From NCBI RefSeq assembly GCF_036492835.1, contig NZ_AP025315.1, forward strand, positions 124,001 through 188,000: a stretch of 64,000 nucleotides of DNA. Reading direction: 5' to 3'. A program made the position numbers and the translations under genes. This document shows, one piece after another, positions 10,387 to 19,981 of this stretch (position 1 is the first letter of the stretch; the number at the start of each line of letters is the position of its first letter). The DNA is from Fulvitalea axinellae. Lineage in GTDB: Bacteria; Bacteroidota; Bacteroidia; Cytophagales; Cyclobacteriaceae. The notes beneath the pieces were generated by a model that saw only the letters and a list, made by a program, of their open reading frames with translations, was not told the DNA's origin and ran no database searches.

Positions 10387-10968
10387 ATGAAAAGTATTTT
10401 TTACACATTATTATTATCCATCTGTTGTACTTGGGCTTGCACCAGCAATTCGAAAAAAGAAAATTCGGCCGAGAAAGAAACGCCTAAAGCAACCGCCTCG
10501 GTAACCGTTTATTCTGTTGACAGTTTGGCTGCAGGTATTGACAAACTGGTCGGACAAGAGATAACTGTTAAAGGAAACGTACAGCATGTTTGCAAGCACT
10601 CGGGCAAAAAGGCTTTCTTGGTCGGTGACAATCCGGACACCAAGATCCAGGTCAAAGTTGGGGGCAAGATCAAGTCATTCGGCGGTGAGCTTATCGGTGA
10701 AGAGCTAACCCTGAAAGGCAAAGTTATGGAAACCCGTATTGACGAGGCGTATCTGGCCCGTTGGGAAGAGGAACTGAAAAAAGAAGAAGCCAAGCACGAC
10801 CATAAGCATGATAAAAAAGAGGCCGGCAAAAAAGCTGATGAGGCTTCGTGCGATGCCGGTAACAGCCCGGTCGACAAACTCAGAGCGGAAATCAAAGCCA
10901 GCGGAAAAGAATACAAGTCGGTCTACTTCCTTCAAGGAATGGAATATAGTATCAGCGATGGCGAATAA
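10387..10968 (+). CDS. OB-fold (tRNA_anti-like) lipoprotein with His-rich segment
   Basis: A 193-residue lipoprotein; the signal peptide ends in TWAC with the acylated Cys at 18. The core (about 40-125) has the look of an OB-fold: 'KLVGQEITVKGNVQHVCKHSGKKAFLVGDNP', then 'GELIGEELTLKGKVMETRI'. It is followed by a charged, His-rich stretch (KHDHKHDKKEAGKK) that could bind metal, and a Cys at about 156. The ATG at 10387 is chosen over the upstream 10309 because it begins the lipoprotein signal. The 3' end overlaps the next gene by 11 bp, implying translational coupling with the PepSY membrane protein. A role in metal or haem handling at the envelope is inference only. Confidence 0.7.
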   Translation: MKSIFYTLLLSICCTWACTSNSKKENSAEKETPKATASVTVYSVDSLAAGIDKLVGQEITVKGNVQHVCKHSGKKAFLVGDNPDTKIQVKVGGKIKSFGGELIGEELTLKGKVMETRIDEAYLARWEEELKKEEAKHDHKHDKKEAGKKADEASCDAGNSPVDKLRAEIKASGKEYKSVYFLQGMEYSISDGE

Positions 10969-11521
10969 AAGCTTGGGCAAGTCAATCCGAAAATGGTTTA
11001 GGATCATCCACCGTGATGTCGGCTATCTTATTTTCGGGTTTACTTTTATCTATGCCTTATCGGGCATAGCACTTAACCATATTGATGATTGGGACCCCAG
11101 TTATATTCACGAAACGTTTGACAAACCGTATACGCTCAAAAGCGCCGATATATCAAAGGACGAATTCAAAAAATGGCTTTCCGAAACCGGACTGAACCTA
11201 AAATACAGGAAACACGTCCGGCAAGGGGATAACATTAAAGCTTTTGTAAAAGGCGGTTTAATAACAGTTGATTTAGAAAAGAAAACCGCACATTTCGAAT
11301 TGGTACGCAAAAGGCCTGTATTCAAACAAATAAACGATCTCCATTATAACAGGCCGAATTATTGGATTGTGTTTTCGGATCTGTTTTCCGGATTATTACT
11401 AATTGTTTCCGTTACGGGCCTTTTTATCGTTAAGGGAAAAAACGGAATCACAAAACGCGGGTTATACTGGACTTTGGCGGGCATCGCTATCCCCATGTTT
11501 TTTATGTTATGGGTTATTTAA
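10958..11521 (+). CDS. PepSY-associated membrane protein
   Basis: A 187-residue protein with three or four membrane segments: one near 20-40 ('VGYLIFGFTFIYALSGIALN') and two at the C-terminus. Between them lies a periplasmic region of about 85 residues containing a PepSY-like strand pattern. The start used is ATG 10958, inside the end of the preceding gene (ATGGCGAATAA), so the two are probably translationally coupled. PepSY transmembrane proteins are found in iron/siderophore loci and in flavinylated electron-transfer systems. The partner here is the His-rich OB-fold lipoprotein, so a joint role in metal-related redox chemistry is possible but unproven. Confidence 0.75.
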   Translation: MANKSLGKSIRKWFRIIHRDVGYLIFGFTFIYALSGIALNHIDDWDPSYIHETFDKPYTLKSADISKDEFKKWLSETGLNLKYRKHVRQGDNIKAFVKGGLITVDLEKKTAHFELVRKRPVFKQINDLHYNRPNYWIVFSDLFSGLLLIVSVTGLFIVKGKNGITKRGLYWTLAGIAIPMFFMLWVI

Positions 11522-11541
11522 AATCCGTAACAGCACCCCTT

Positions 11542-11587
11542 AAGGCTCCTACCCTGTTTTTCATTACGGGTAAGAGCCTTATTTTTA
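11542..11587 (+). terminator. rho-independent terminator after the OB-fold/PepSY pair
   Basis: The stem AAGGCTCCTACCC pairs with GGGTAAGAGCCTT (one mismatch) and is followed by ATTTTTAT. It separates this operon from the convergent phosphodiesterase gene. Confidence 0.85.
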
Positions 11588-11599
11588 TATTCCAAAACA

Positions 11600-12424
11600 T
11601 CACTGGTCCACTCGATAATTAAGAAAGCCCGCAAGTTCAGGCACTTTATCCGTGCCGATTAATACGCCTTGCGCTGATAATACGGCCCATATACGCTCCC
11701 TTCTATCTTTTTCTTTTTCGGGAATAGCCCAAAAACGCAATAGGTTTCCTTGTTTACGGCAAACCTTCGCCATCCGCTTTAATTTTGAAAATTCCTCTGG
11801 GGGCATATCACCTTCTCCATTCCAAGTAAAATGCTTTCGCCAATTATCGCTGATCATGGGGTAGTTATAAGCTGTTTCGCCTATATCCTTCACTCGGCCG
11901 TCCAACCCCGCAAATCGCTTTTGGCTTGTTGTTAAGGATTCAATATCCCTTTTTCCCGAAACCACAACAGTAACGGGACGGAAGATGGTTTTACCGTTTT
12001 CAAATTCCGTTAAAATAGATTGGTATTCATTTAAAAGAGCATCAAGCGCTTTATAAGTCGTTTTTGATTCAGATTTTATATCTACCATTAATACAATACG
12101 GACATCTGTAGTCTCCACTATATTCTTCAATGGTTCCAGATATAGATTCCGCAAAGTTCGATACGAAAGCGTATCCTCAGCATCATGCGCTACCAATAGT
12201 TTTTCTCCCGAAAGATGTACGTCCGCCTCTATACTGACGAATCGATACCTTAGGGCTTTATGCAAAAGATCTTTTTGCTCATAATCGTTATGGGAATGGG
12301 CCATTATTCCTTTTTCCGAAAGATGCCCTACCAAGTTTTGAGCTAAACATTTATTAGGAAAAGTGCTTACAAAAAGAAAAATCAGCAAACAGTAAAATAT
12401 AAAAATATGTGGTCTCACGATCAA
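11600..12424 (-). CDS. secreted PI-PLC/glycerophosphodiester phosphodiesterase-like protein
   Basis: A 274-residue protein with a signal peptide (ending CLAQ). It shows the PLC-like phosphodiesterase signatures: 'MAHSHNDYEQ' at about 41-50 (first catalytic His), 'SIEADVHL' at about 64-71 (metal-binding acidic pair) and 'LLVAHD' at about 76-81 (second His). These are typical of the bacterial AIM6-like branch of the glycerophosphodiesterase superfamily. It is expected to cleave a phosphodiester such as a glycerophospho-compound in the periplasm. The gene is monocistronic and convergent with the PepSY gene. Substrate unknown. Confidence 0.8.
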   Translation of the reverse strand: MIVRPHIFIFYCLLIFLFVSTFPNKCLAQNLVGHLSEKGIMAHSHNDYEQKDLLHKALRYRFVSIEADVHLSGEKLLVAHDAEDTLSYRTLRNLYLEPLKNIVETTDVRIVLMVDIKSESKTTYKALDALLNEYQSILTEFENGKTIFRPVTVVVSGKRDIESLTTSQKRFAGLDGRVKDIGETAYNYPMISDNWRKHFTWNGEGDMPPEEFSKLKRMAKVCRKQGNLLRFWAIPEKEKDRRERIWAVLSAQGVLIGTDKVPELAGFLNYRVDQ

Positions 12425-12588
12425 TGTCAGTTTGTGTTTTCAAATCTTTATCCGAAGTATTTCTCATTGGAAAAGTATAACACAACGCCCCAACCTACAA
12501 GCATCTGAATATAAAACCGATTGAATATCCCTATTCTTTATTTTGCCTTTAAAGAAGCTTAACAAAAGGATATTTTCTAATAAAAACA

Positions 12589-12634
12589 CCCCGACCTGTC
12601 ACTTCATCCTTAAATATGAAGCAACAAATCGGGG
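12589..12634 (-). terminator. terminator of the alpha-2-macroglobulin gene
   Basis: On the minus strand, CCCCGA and TCGGGG form an outer stem and CTTCAT/ATGAAG an inner stem. They are followed by TGTTTTTATT. The hairpin lies about 50 bp after the stop codon of the minus-strand gene. Confidence 0.75.
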
Positions 12635-12640
12635 CTTTAC

Positions 12641-12679
12641 CTAATCCCTAAGACCTGATACCTAAGACCCTAAGTATTC
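12641..12679 (-). repeat. heptad-periodic intergenic repeat, copy A
   Basis: On the minus strand this reads as repeated 7-mers of the GGTCTTA/GGTATCA type, directly after the alpha-2-macroglobulin stop codon and before its terminator. It shares the core GGTCTTAGG with the copies near 26.6, 29.7, 34.8 and 47.2 kb; the copy at 36.3 kb has AGTCTTAGG. Confidence 0.6.
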
Positions 12680-12682
12680 AAA

Positions 12683-15600
12683 TTAGTCTTGTTTGATAAC
12701 TTCCACCCACGTTCCGGCTTGTTGGGCGTAGACTTCATCATCGTACATAGCTCCGCAGGTTACGGACGGCAGATAAAATTTGCCTTGGTAACTGGCGTTA
12801 AGCTGTACGGCGAAAGTCTTGCGTTTGCCTGACGGCAGATCAAAATAAGTATATACCCTGTCGTCGCGGATATCTTGGTAGGTCGGCTTGGCTTTTTGGT
12901 AATACTGCTCGGTGTCGTTGAGACGCATATTGAGGATTTCCCAGCCACTCGGGAAAATCTGCGAAAGGGCCATCTCTTTCAAATCAGTATTCAACCCGTT
13001 ATTGCTCACCGTCACAAGAGCCGTAAAATCCGTGCCCTGCGGTATCTTGGTCGGGTCAAGCAATTTGCCGTCCTTGTCTTTATAGATCACGTCCATTTTC
13101 AGATTCCGACTTTCGGTTTTTTCCTGACCCGCCAGCGGTATCCCTTCGCCGATCAGCCTTACGAACAACGTCTTGTCCCCTTTATTTTCGAGAACGGCCT
13201 TACCCGCCTTGTCGGCTGGAAGTGTCGATACCGACACGGGTGTTTCTGCGTTTACGGCGCCTTCGTTTCCGTTGAATGTATAGGTGTATTTCATCGGTTG
13301 GCTTTGGTCTCCGCTCACGAATTCGGCTACGGCCAAAAGGCAATACGCCGTGGTTTGCGTACTCATCCATCTTCTTGATCCCAAAGCGTCGGCCACTTGG
13401 CGAAGCAACGGCAAGGCCCGCTGGCGTTCGCCGAGGGAGGCCATAGTCTCCAAAATCATCGCCCTATCCCGGCTGGCGGAACCGAAAGTGTACGAGCGTT
13501 CACGGTAATCTTCCACCGTTTCGGTAAGATTCGACACCATTTTCAATGCCTCGGATTTCTCTCCCGCCAAAGCATAAGCTTGCGCCAAACGCCATTTGGC
13601 GATATCACGAATGCCCGATGTCTCGCGCATACGGTTCATGGCGCCCATGGCGGGCTGTCCGGCCAAGGCCAAGGTGTAGAGACGGTAAGCCTGGGCCAAA
13701 TCGCTGTTACGGTAGTCGGCGTCGAGGTCCCAATCGTTGGCTTTTTGGGTCTGGAAATTCTTCCATTTGTCCATAAAGTCAGAAGGAACGTAGTAACCGG
13801 CCTTCTGCGCCGCCACCAAGAAATGTCCGGCGTAGCTGGTACCGTAAGTGTTGGAACGTTCGCCTCCCGGCCAATATGACAATCCGCCGTCAGCGGTTTG
13901 GAATGAACGCAGGCGCTTGATCGCGGCGTTTATATTGGTTTCCAATGTAGCTTTTTGCTTATCCGATATCTCTGCCAATTTCCCAACATACAATTGCGGG
14001 AAGGCCGCCGAGGTCGTTTGCTCAACGCATCCGTGCGGGTAGCGAATCAGGTAGTTAAGCCTTTTTTCCATATTAATGGCAGGAATGCTGGACACCTCAA
14101 GTTTCAAAGAGTTGGTGCCGGCAATGCCCGAAGGCTCATAATCCAGAGTAACGGACTTTCCTTGGTCCAAAATACCGTCACGTACACGGGAAAGAGGCGG
14201 ATTCGAAGCGCGGACATCAAGCTCCACGTCGTAAGTGGCTTTCAGATTTCCGGAAGTGGCGGTAATTTTCACTTTCGCCTGACCAAGTTCCTCAGGAGCC
14301 TTAAGTTCGAAATACGTTACCTTATCGCCTTTCTTCTGGAATGTGACTTTTCCGGTAGACGCTCCCATAAGCTTGAGTTTGCCGGAGGCTTCCACCTTTA
14401 CGTTTACGTTCCGGATCTTATCGCTCATCGCGAAGACGTTTACGGGAAGTTTCACCGTTTCGCCCGGCCCCATCACCCTTGGCAAGGTGGCCAATACCAT
14501 CAGCTCTTGACGCACGGGCGTAGTGGCTTCGGCGGAACCGTAAGCCCCATCCGACGCGGCGACAACCATAGTCCGCACCGAACCTACGTAGCGAGGCATA
14601 TCGAAACTGTGCGTTTGCGTCTGGCCGGCCTTCAGGAAGAACGGCCCCATAAATTTCACGACAGGCTTAAAACGGTTAGTGCTCTTGTCGGATTTCGAGC
14701 GCATGGCCTCGTCACCACCGATGCTCAGCAGGCGCTCGATCTTTCCGCCATAGGCGCCGATCACCATATCATACATATCCCAAGTCCTTACGCCCAAGGC
14801 TTCGCGGGCGTAGAAACGCTTCCACGGATTAGGCGTCTTGAAGCGCGTAAGGTCCAACAGGCCTTCGTCCACCACGGCCAGCGTATAGGCCATGGCTTTG
14901 CCGTTTTTCTCGCTAACCTTAATCTTTACGGGAGCCTCCGGCCTAAGTACTTCCGGCATTGATATTTCCGGATTGAGCTTGGTGGCCGGATCCACTACTT
15001 CCACATATTTTACTCCATAGAGCCTAATCGGCAAATCGTTGGCGGTGGTGGCGTGTGGCTGTACCAAAGTCACGTTCAGGTAAACGTTAGGACTCATTTC
15101 GGAAGTCACTTCCAACTCCGCGGTAGTGGTTCCTTTTTCGGTTTCCACCCACATGGCGTTCAGGATTTCCGAACCGTTTTCGACACTCACCAAGGCTCTT
15201 CCTTTGGCGGAAGCCGGAATCGTAAGTTTGATCTTTTCGCCCGGAGCGTACTTGGCTTTGTCCGTACGGAAATCGAGCATTGTGGCGCCGAGTTGCGAAC
15301 CTTTGCCTTTTCTCGCCCAGCCCGGCCAATCGAAGTATACGGTTTTCGAAGTGCTGTGCCCGAATTCCTCGTCGTGCACACGGATCAGGTAACGTCCCCA
15401 AGCTGGGTATTTCAAGTTGTATTTGAAAGAGCCTTTGCCGTTTGTGCCGGTATTTACCCTTCCCGTCCAAACGGGCGTGCGGTTTGTCTGGCCCATATAA
15501 TTAGCCACGTCGTTGCTGGAATTGTCCCACCACCAGCGCCAGTTCAGTTTGAAAACCTCTACTTTAAGATTCTTTTTGGCCACCGGTTTGCCCTCGGCGG

Positions 15601-18271
15601 TAACGGTCGCCACATTAAAAGTGTGGTCTTTATCGGTCAGCAACATACCACGGCTATCGCCTTCGGGTATCTGCAACCCTACAAACACGTTGTATGGATA
15701 ATACGGCAAGGTATTTTGGCCGATGCTGAAGTCTCCGCCTTCCTCAAATACTTTTTCCTTGAAAATAGCTTTCAGCGCTCCCGGCGATTCGGATCCGGTC
15801 TTGATATCGAACGATACTTTGGCTTCTCCGTTATTGTCTATTCTTCCGGAGAAAAGCTCTTCCGGCTCTGTGGAAAACCGTTTCGAAAGGTCATCGAAAT
15901 TATATTGGCCATATCCTTTGAAAACGGTTTTGACAGGAACCAAAAGAAGGTCAATTTCCGCCTTCAGGTTGCGGGCCACAGCTCCGTGGAGCCAGCGCAC
16001 AGAAAGATCGCCCTCCGTTTTTCCGTCAGTAGACAACAGTCTTTTCTTATGGAAATCAAGCTCTATCTTCAGCCGGTTGGGCTTTACCGTTTCCACTTTT
16101 ATTTGTTTTGTAAAAACAGCGCCACCCACTTTTACCCGGGCGCTCCAGCGTCCGGTTTCCGCTTCGGGATCAATTTTTACGGTAAAGTCATATATTCCGC
16201 CCACGGATTTCGCGCTGACTTTACGCTTGACCACTTTTCCTTTAGGGTCCGACAATTCGAAAACTACCGGATGGTCAGCGGGCAAGGTTCTGTTTTTATC
16301 CTCCAACACGAAGCAAAGGTGCATCTCGTCGCCGGGGCGCCACACGCCACGCTCGCCGTAGATAAAGCCCTTGAGTCCGTTGCGTACATATTCGCCGGAA
16401 ACGTCGAAACTGCTCATCGAAAGCGATCCGCCGTCGTCGAGTTTTAGGTAGCCGTATTGGTCGCCTTTATTGGCCACCAAGAAGAACGGCTTGCGCTTCG
16501 GCTCCACGCTTACCATTCCGTTCGATCCCGTTTGGGCTTGGCCCACTGGCTGTTGCTGATAATCGTAAAGGGTTATGTTTACGCCCGAAACGGATTCGGT
16601 AGTCTGCATATCGGTCACAAAGGCCATGAGTTTGCCCTTTTCACCCCTTTTGGCGATCAGCCCAAGATCGGAAGCGAAAATATTTTTGCGAATGGAACGG
16701 CGCCTTCCGTAATACGAATCGGTACACGGATTGTCACGGTCTCTCCAGTTGTAATCCGAATAGTAATAGTCTTCTGAATAATCCCAATAACTGCTTTCCT
16801 CTTCCGGATTGTCCCAGTTTTCAGACGTTAAGCCATCGTCGTTATGCGTGTCTTCGTCGGCTTCATAACCACAATTATACAGCGACTGCGACTTGCGGAA
16901 CCCTATCATCACCTGATAAACGGCGCCAGGTTCCGCATCCATGATTTCGGAAAGGTCCAAGGTAAAACGGTTCCACTTCATCAGGTTCGTGACACCGGAA
17001 GCGTTTAGCGGTACCACCTTGCGGCCCACCGGGCGGGCCACACGTCTCATCTGGTTATTGCCCGAAAGGCTATTCACTTGCAGAAACTGCAACACGTTTT
17101 TGCGAAAGACCCTGTATACCGTTACGTCCACGGCCTTAAGGCCCACGGCTTCGAAAGGCATCACCATACCGTCGGTGCCGGGCAGAATGGTGCCTTTGTG
17201 CCCACTAACCCACTGTACCTGCGGTTTCTTCTGCTCAAAATAGACTTTCGCAGTAAAACTCTTTTTCAGTTTTCCACCGGCGTTGTTCTTTACGCCTTGC
17301 CTTACGGTCACGGTCACCACGGCTTGGGTGTCGCCTTCGGAATAAATCCGGAGCTCGTTGCCGGCGATGACGAACTTGGGTTTGCTCATCCCCTTTACGC
17401 TTATCAATCCGCGTAAGTCCTGATTGCTCCGCAAAGGATCGGAAAAACGAACGGAAATATACCGTGTGCCGTCTCGGAGCAGTTTAACCGCCAACACTTT
17501 ATAATCGCCTATAGCCGGAATATCCTCGGTTTTGCTACCCGATGTGTTTACGCCTATCGCCTCGCCTTTCCAGTTCAGCGTAACGGCGCTTTGCTTTTTG
17601 CCGCGCGAGATGCCCGACACGATAAAACGGTGACGGTTATCGCTCAGCCCGTGTTCCCAGCCAATAGTCAATTCCGCACCGGGCTGTTTGGCCGTCAAAA
17701 CTTTTTCTATGTCTTTGTCGTCGGCTTTATCGGCGGTCTGAACGTAACCGGTAAGCGTCAACGCATTTTCATTTTCAGAAGAAGTCTCCAACCCTTCGAC
17801 CTTGACCTCCATATTTTGCTCCATCACTTTGAAAGAGAAGGGAAACGATTTCAGATCCGACGGCACTTTCGCTTGGCTTACCGCTTCCAGATCCAATTTC
17901 GCTTTGTATTCCTGTCCGCTTTTCAAACGTCCGGAGGGTTTGAAAACCAAAAGGTCACGGTCGGCCCACACGGTTTTTCCCTTAATCTCAGGCTTAAACG
18001 AGAACACGCCTTCCGCCGTCTTACCCACTACCGTGGAGTCGGGATTGTCTTTGGCCAGACGCACTTTTATCTCGCCGGTGGCGGAAATTACGCCCCCGGT
18101 ATGCGCCGTTACATAATCGGCAAAACGGGCGTCAATGGATTTCGGGCGGGCTTTTTTGCCTCCCGATTCGCTTCCTCCGCAGGATTGGAGGATTAGGATT
18201 AGCGCTAAGACGGGCATCCATAGGAACAGCGTTAAGTTCCTGGGAAAAATTTGGGTCGTTGACATTAGCAA
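12683..18271 (-). CDS. bacterial alpha-2-macroglobulin family lipoprotein
   Basis: An 1862-residue lipoprotein; the signal peptide ends in LQSC with the acylated Cys at 31. It has successive macroglobulin beta-domains, an A2M-type central region and a C-terminal alpha-helical thioester domain. The thioester motif 'GCVEQ' is intact, with the reactive Cys at about residue 1415, followed by repeated helical segments ('YWPGGERSNTYGTSYAGHFLVAAQKAG'). Members of this family trap attacking proteases in the periplasm by covalent capture. At about 467-527 there is an unusual acidic/Tyr-rich insert (ENWDNPEEESSYWDYSED and onward). The gene stands alone; the penicillin-binding protein 1C gene that often accompanies such proteins is absent. 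The start could be the Met at codon 3. Confidence 0.92.
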   Translation of the reverse strand: MLMSTTQIFPRNLTLFLWMPVLALILILQSCGGSESGGKKARPKSIDARFADYVTAHTGGVISATGEIKVRLAKDNPDSTVVGKTAEGVFSFKPEIKGKTVWADRDLLVFKPSGRLKSGQEYKAKLDLEAVSQAKVPSDLKSFPFSFKVMEQNMEVKVEGLETSSENENALTLTGYVQTADKADDKDIEKVLTAKQPGAELTIGWEHGLSDNRHRFIVSGISRGKKQSAVTLNWKGEAIGVNTSGSKTEDIPAIGDYKVLAVKLLRDGTRYISVRFSDPLRSNQDLRGLISVKGMSKPKFVIAGNELRIYSEGDTQAVVTVTVRQGVKNNAGGKLKKSFTAKVYFEQKKPQVQWVSGHKGTILPGTDGMVMPFEAVGLKAVDVTVYRVFRKNVLQFLQVNSLSGNNQMRRVARPVGRKVVPLNASGVTNLMKWNRFTLDLSEIMDAEPGAVYQVMIGFRKSQSLYNCGYEADEDTHNDDGLTSENWDNPEEESSYWDYSEDYYYSDYNWRDRDNPCTDSYYGRRRSIRKNIFASDLGLIAKRGEKGKLMAFVTDMQTTESVSGVNITLYDYQQQPVGQAQTGSNGMVSVEPKRKPFFLVANKGDQYGYLKLDDGGSLSMSSFDVSGEYVRNGLKGFIYGERGVWRPGDEMHLCFVLEDKNRTLPADHPVVFELSDPKGKVVKRKVSAKSVGGIYDFTVKIDPEAETGRWSARVKVGGAVFTKQIKVETVKPNRLKIELDFHKKRLLSTDGKTEGDLSVRWLHGAVARNLKAEIDLLLVPVKTVFKGYGQYNFDDLSKRFSTEPEELFSGRIDNNGEAKVSFDIKTGSESPGALKAIFKEKVFEEGGDFSIGQNTLPYYPYNVFVGLQIPEGDSRGMLLTDKDHTFNVATVTAEGKPVAKKNLKVEVFKLNWRWWWDNSSNDVANYMGQTNRTPVWTGRVNTGTNGKGSFKYNLKYPAWGRYLIRVHDEEFGHSTSKTVYFDWPGWARKGKGSQLGATMLDFRTDKAKYAPGEKIKLTIPASAKGRALVSVENGSEILNAMWVETEKGTTTAELEVTSEMSPNVYLNVTLVQPHATTANDLPIRLYGVKYVEVVDPATKLNPEISMPEVLRPEAPVKIKVSEKNGKAMAYTLAVVDEGLLDLTRFKTPNPWKRFYAREALGVRTWDMYDMVIGAYGGKIERLLSIGGDEAMRSKSDKSTNRFKPVVKFMGPFFLKAGQTQTHSFDMPRYVGSVRTMVVAASDGAYGSAEATTPVRQELMVLATLPRVMGPGETVKLPVNVFAMSDKIRNVNVKVEASGKLKLMGASTGKVTFQKKGDKVTYFELKAPEELGQAKVKITATSGNLKATYDVELDVRASNPPLSRVRDGILDQGKSVTLDYEPSGIAGTNSLKLEVSSIPAINMEKRLNYLIRYPHGCVEQTTSAAFPQLYVGKLAEISDKQKATLETNINAAIKRLRSFQTADGGLSYWPGGERSNTYGTSYAGHFLVAAQKAGYYVPSDFMDKWKNFQTQKANDWDLDADYRNSDLAQAYRLYTLALAGQPAMGAMNRMRETSGIRDIAKWRLAQAYALAGEKSEALKMVSNLTETVEDYRERSYTFGSASRDRAMILETMASLGERQRALPLLRQVADALGSRRWMSTQTTAYCLLAVAEFVSGDQSQPMKYTYTFNGNEGAVNAETPVSVSTLPADKAGKAVLENKGDKTLFVRLIGEGIPLAGQEKTESRNLKMDVIYKDKDGKLLDPTKIPQGTDFTALVTVSNNGLNTDLKEMALSQIFPSGWEILNMRLNDTEQYYQKAKPTYQDIRDDRVYTYFDLPSGKRKTFAVQLNASYQGKFYLPSVTCGAMYDDEVYAQQAGTWVEVIKQD

Positions 18272-18491
18272 AAGATTAAAGTTTCAACAATAAAAATATA
18301 GAAAGGAACGCAACAAAGTAAATGTTAAACACAAAATAATCCTCATATATAAGAAAACAGTTTCCTGTCAACAATTCAGCTTACAACAATCCGGTTATTT
18401 ACTGATAAATAGCACTATTGGCCACCCTTTTCCAATGTATCCGGCAAGAATTTAGAAGTCCCAAGCCTAAACCCGAATCCGGATAAAAATC

Positions 18492-19829
18492 TTGTTTTCA
18501 GAGAGAAGACATAAACCTTCGAAAATTAGGTCTCGCCAACCCGCTCCAAAAGGCGTAATCCAACGCGCCGTAGGCTTTGAATTGGAAGTGGGCAACTGGC
18601 ACACCTACGAGCATATCGGTGACCGCCGATTTTTTTGGCCTTGGGAACACCCAAAACTACCGCACGAGGATTTCATTCTTTTCGACAGGAAATCAAAACT
18701 AATGGAAGGTGATGGCTTTTCCGTGGAAGCTGATGACCAGAGACCAAGACTCCCGGTATCGGATATCGAGATTATTACCGAACCTTTTGAGGAATCGGAA
18801 CAGGGTTTTCGGAGGTTGCGGGAAGTGAGCGCAAATGTCGGGGCGTTTTATGAGGAATGTAAAAGCAAAACCTCCAGATTGGAATATGACCGGCTTGTGA
18901 AGCTTGACAAGATCAAAACGGCGAGAAGCCTTTCGCCCAAATACTTTTTCCATTCCGTAGGTCCACCGGAAATCAAGGCGCAGGGCACGATGGGCCTAAA
19001 GGTAGAGGCCTTGGAACAACTTATGCTGGACTTGGGCGAAAACCCGGCTGGAAGGGAGCCACAGGAAGTCTCAAAAAGAAAACACGAAGGCAGGGAATGG
19101 CTTTTCCCTTCGCAAGCGCCTGAAAACGCCAGAAATATCCTAACGGCTATGTCTCCAGGCATGACCCGACAAGCTTGTTTCCGATATGGGCGGGAAGAAT
19201 GGGCTCCTGACGGGAAAGAATGGCAAGCCAGCCCGGAAATGCTAGGTTTTTTATCGCTGGTCATCAATTATATCGAAATGACCCGGGCTCCTTTGGCCAG
19301 CTATGCCAGAGCGGCGTTTTTCCTGCTGGCCCGTACCGATTTCGCTACCATGTTCGGTATGTTGCCTCCTATGGAGCGCAAACATTTTTCGTCTGACAAC
19401 GGAGATCATTTCATTGAATTAATGGAAAAGGTACCGTGGATTGAGTTTACTCGATTTGCCTCACCACTGTTCGAAAACGGAATATACCACGATTTCCCGG
19501 AGCGTAACCCGGACGCGTTGAAAGCCCTTAGCCGTGAACAATGGTTAAGGGGCATTAGCCAAGGCGTGGATCATTTCACCGTGGAGCGTTTTCCTGACCA
19601 GCGAAACGCGTGGAGACTCGAATCTCTAGGCGCTATGGGCAAAAAAACTGATACGGACGGCGACGGAACCCCAAAACCGATTTTCGAACTGCGAAGCGTC
19701 AAATCGCAAAGTGACTTCCGCGAAACGGAAACTTTCATGCGCCGATTCTTTCTTTATGTCTGTGCCATGAATCGCAAAGCGGACCTGAAATATGGCGAGA
19801 TAGAAAAGTGGGACGACTTAAAGGTTTAA
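18492..19829 (+). CDS. GFELE-motif protein 1 (possible amidoligase/GCS-fold enzyme)
   Basis: A 445-residue protein with no signal peptide. The only nearby start is TTG at 18492; the frame is open back to 18471 with no ATG. A basic, Pro-rich N-terminus (residues 1-22) leads into 'VIQRAVGFELEV' (22-33), then 'FSVEADD' (about 76-82), 'SDIEIITEPFEE' (about 90-101), and a conserved centre 'LARTDFATMF' (about 279-288) with 'LPPMER'. The end contains 'IFELRSV' and 'MNRKADLKYGE'. E-x-E after a Gly, then Asp, then E(I/V)(I/V)TEP is the pattern of amidoligase and glutamate-cysteine-ligase-fold enzymes, so ATP-dependent amide ligation is a reasonable but unproven guess. A paralogue lies at 34868-36259. 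Confidence 0.6.
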   Translation: MFSERRHKPSKIRSRQPAPKGVIQRAVGFELEVGNWHTYEHIGDRRFFWPWEHPKLPHEDFILFDRKSKLMEGDGFSVEADDQRPRLPVSDIEIITEPFEESEQGFRRLREVSANVGAFYEECKSKTSRLEYDRLVKLDKIKTARSLSPKYFFHSVGPPEIKAQGTMGLKVEALEQLMLDLGENPAGREPQEVSKRKHEGREWLFPSQAPENARNILTAMSPGMTRQACFRYGREEWAPDGKEWQASPEMLGFLSLVINYIEMTRAPLASYARAAFFLLARTDFATMFGMLPPMERKHFSSDNGDHFIELMEKVPWIEFTRFASPLFENGIYHDFPERNPDALKALSREQWLRGISQGVDHFTVERFPDQRNAWRLESLGAMGKKTDTDGDGTPKPIFELRSVKSQSDFRETETFMRRFFLYVCAMNRKADLKYGEIEKWDDLKV

Positions 19830-19981
19830 GCTGTTTTTCACTCTTCCCAAAATGACTTCACTTTGTTGTTTTGCCTATATTTCCGTATCATACGGTTGCC
19901 TTACAAGCCTTTTCATTTTATGTCTCGCCACCTTTTACAAAAGGCCAAAAAGGTATTTTTGACACCTTGAAGACCTATTTT

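Noticed and set aside
13955-16447. Long plus-strand frames (335 and 464 codons) opposite the alpha-2-macroglobulin gene
   Set aside because: They are antisense shadows of a gene with full-length family motifs; their translations are low-complexity (F/H/R-rich) with no signal or domain.
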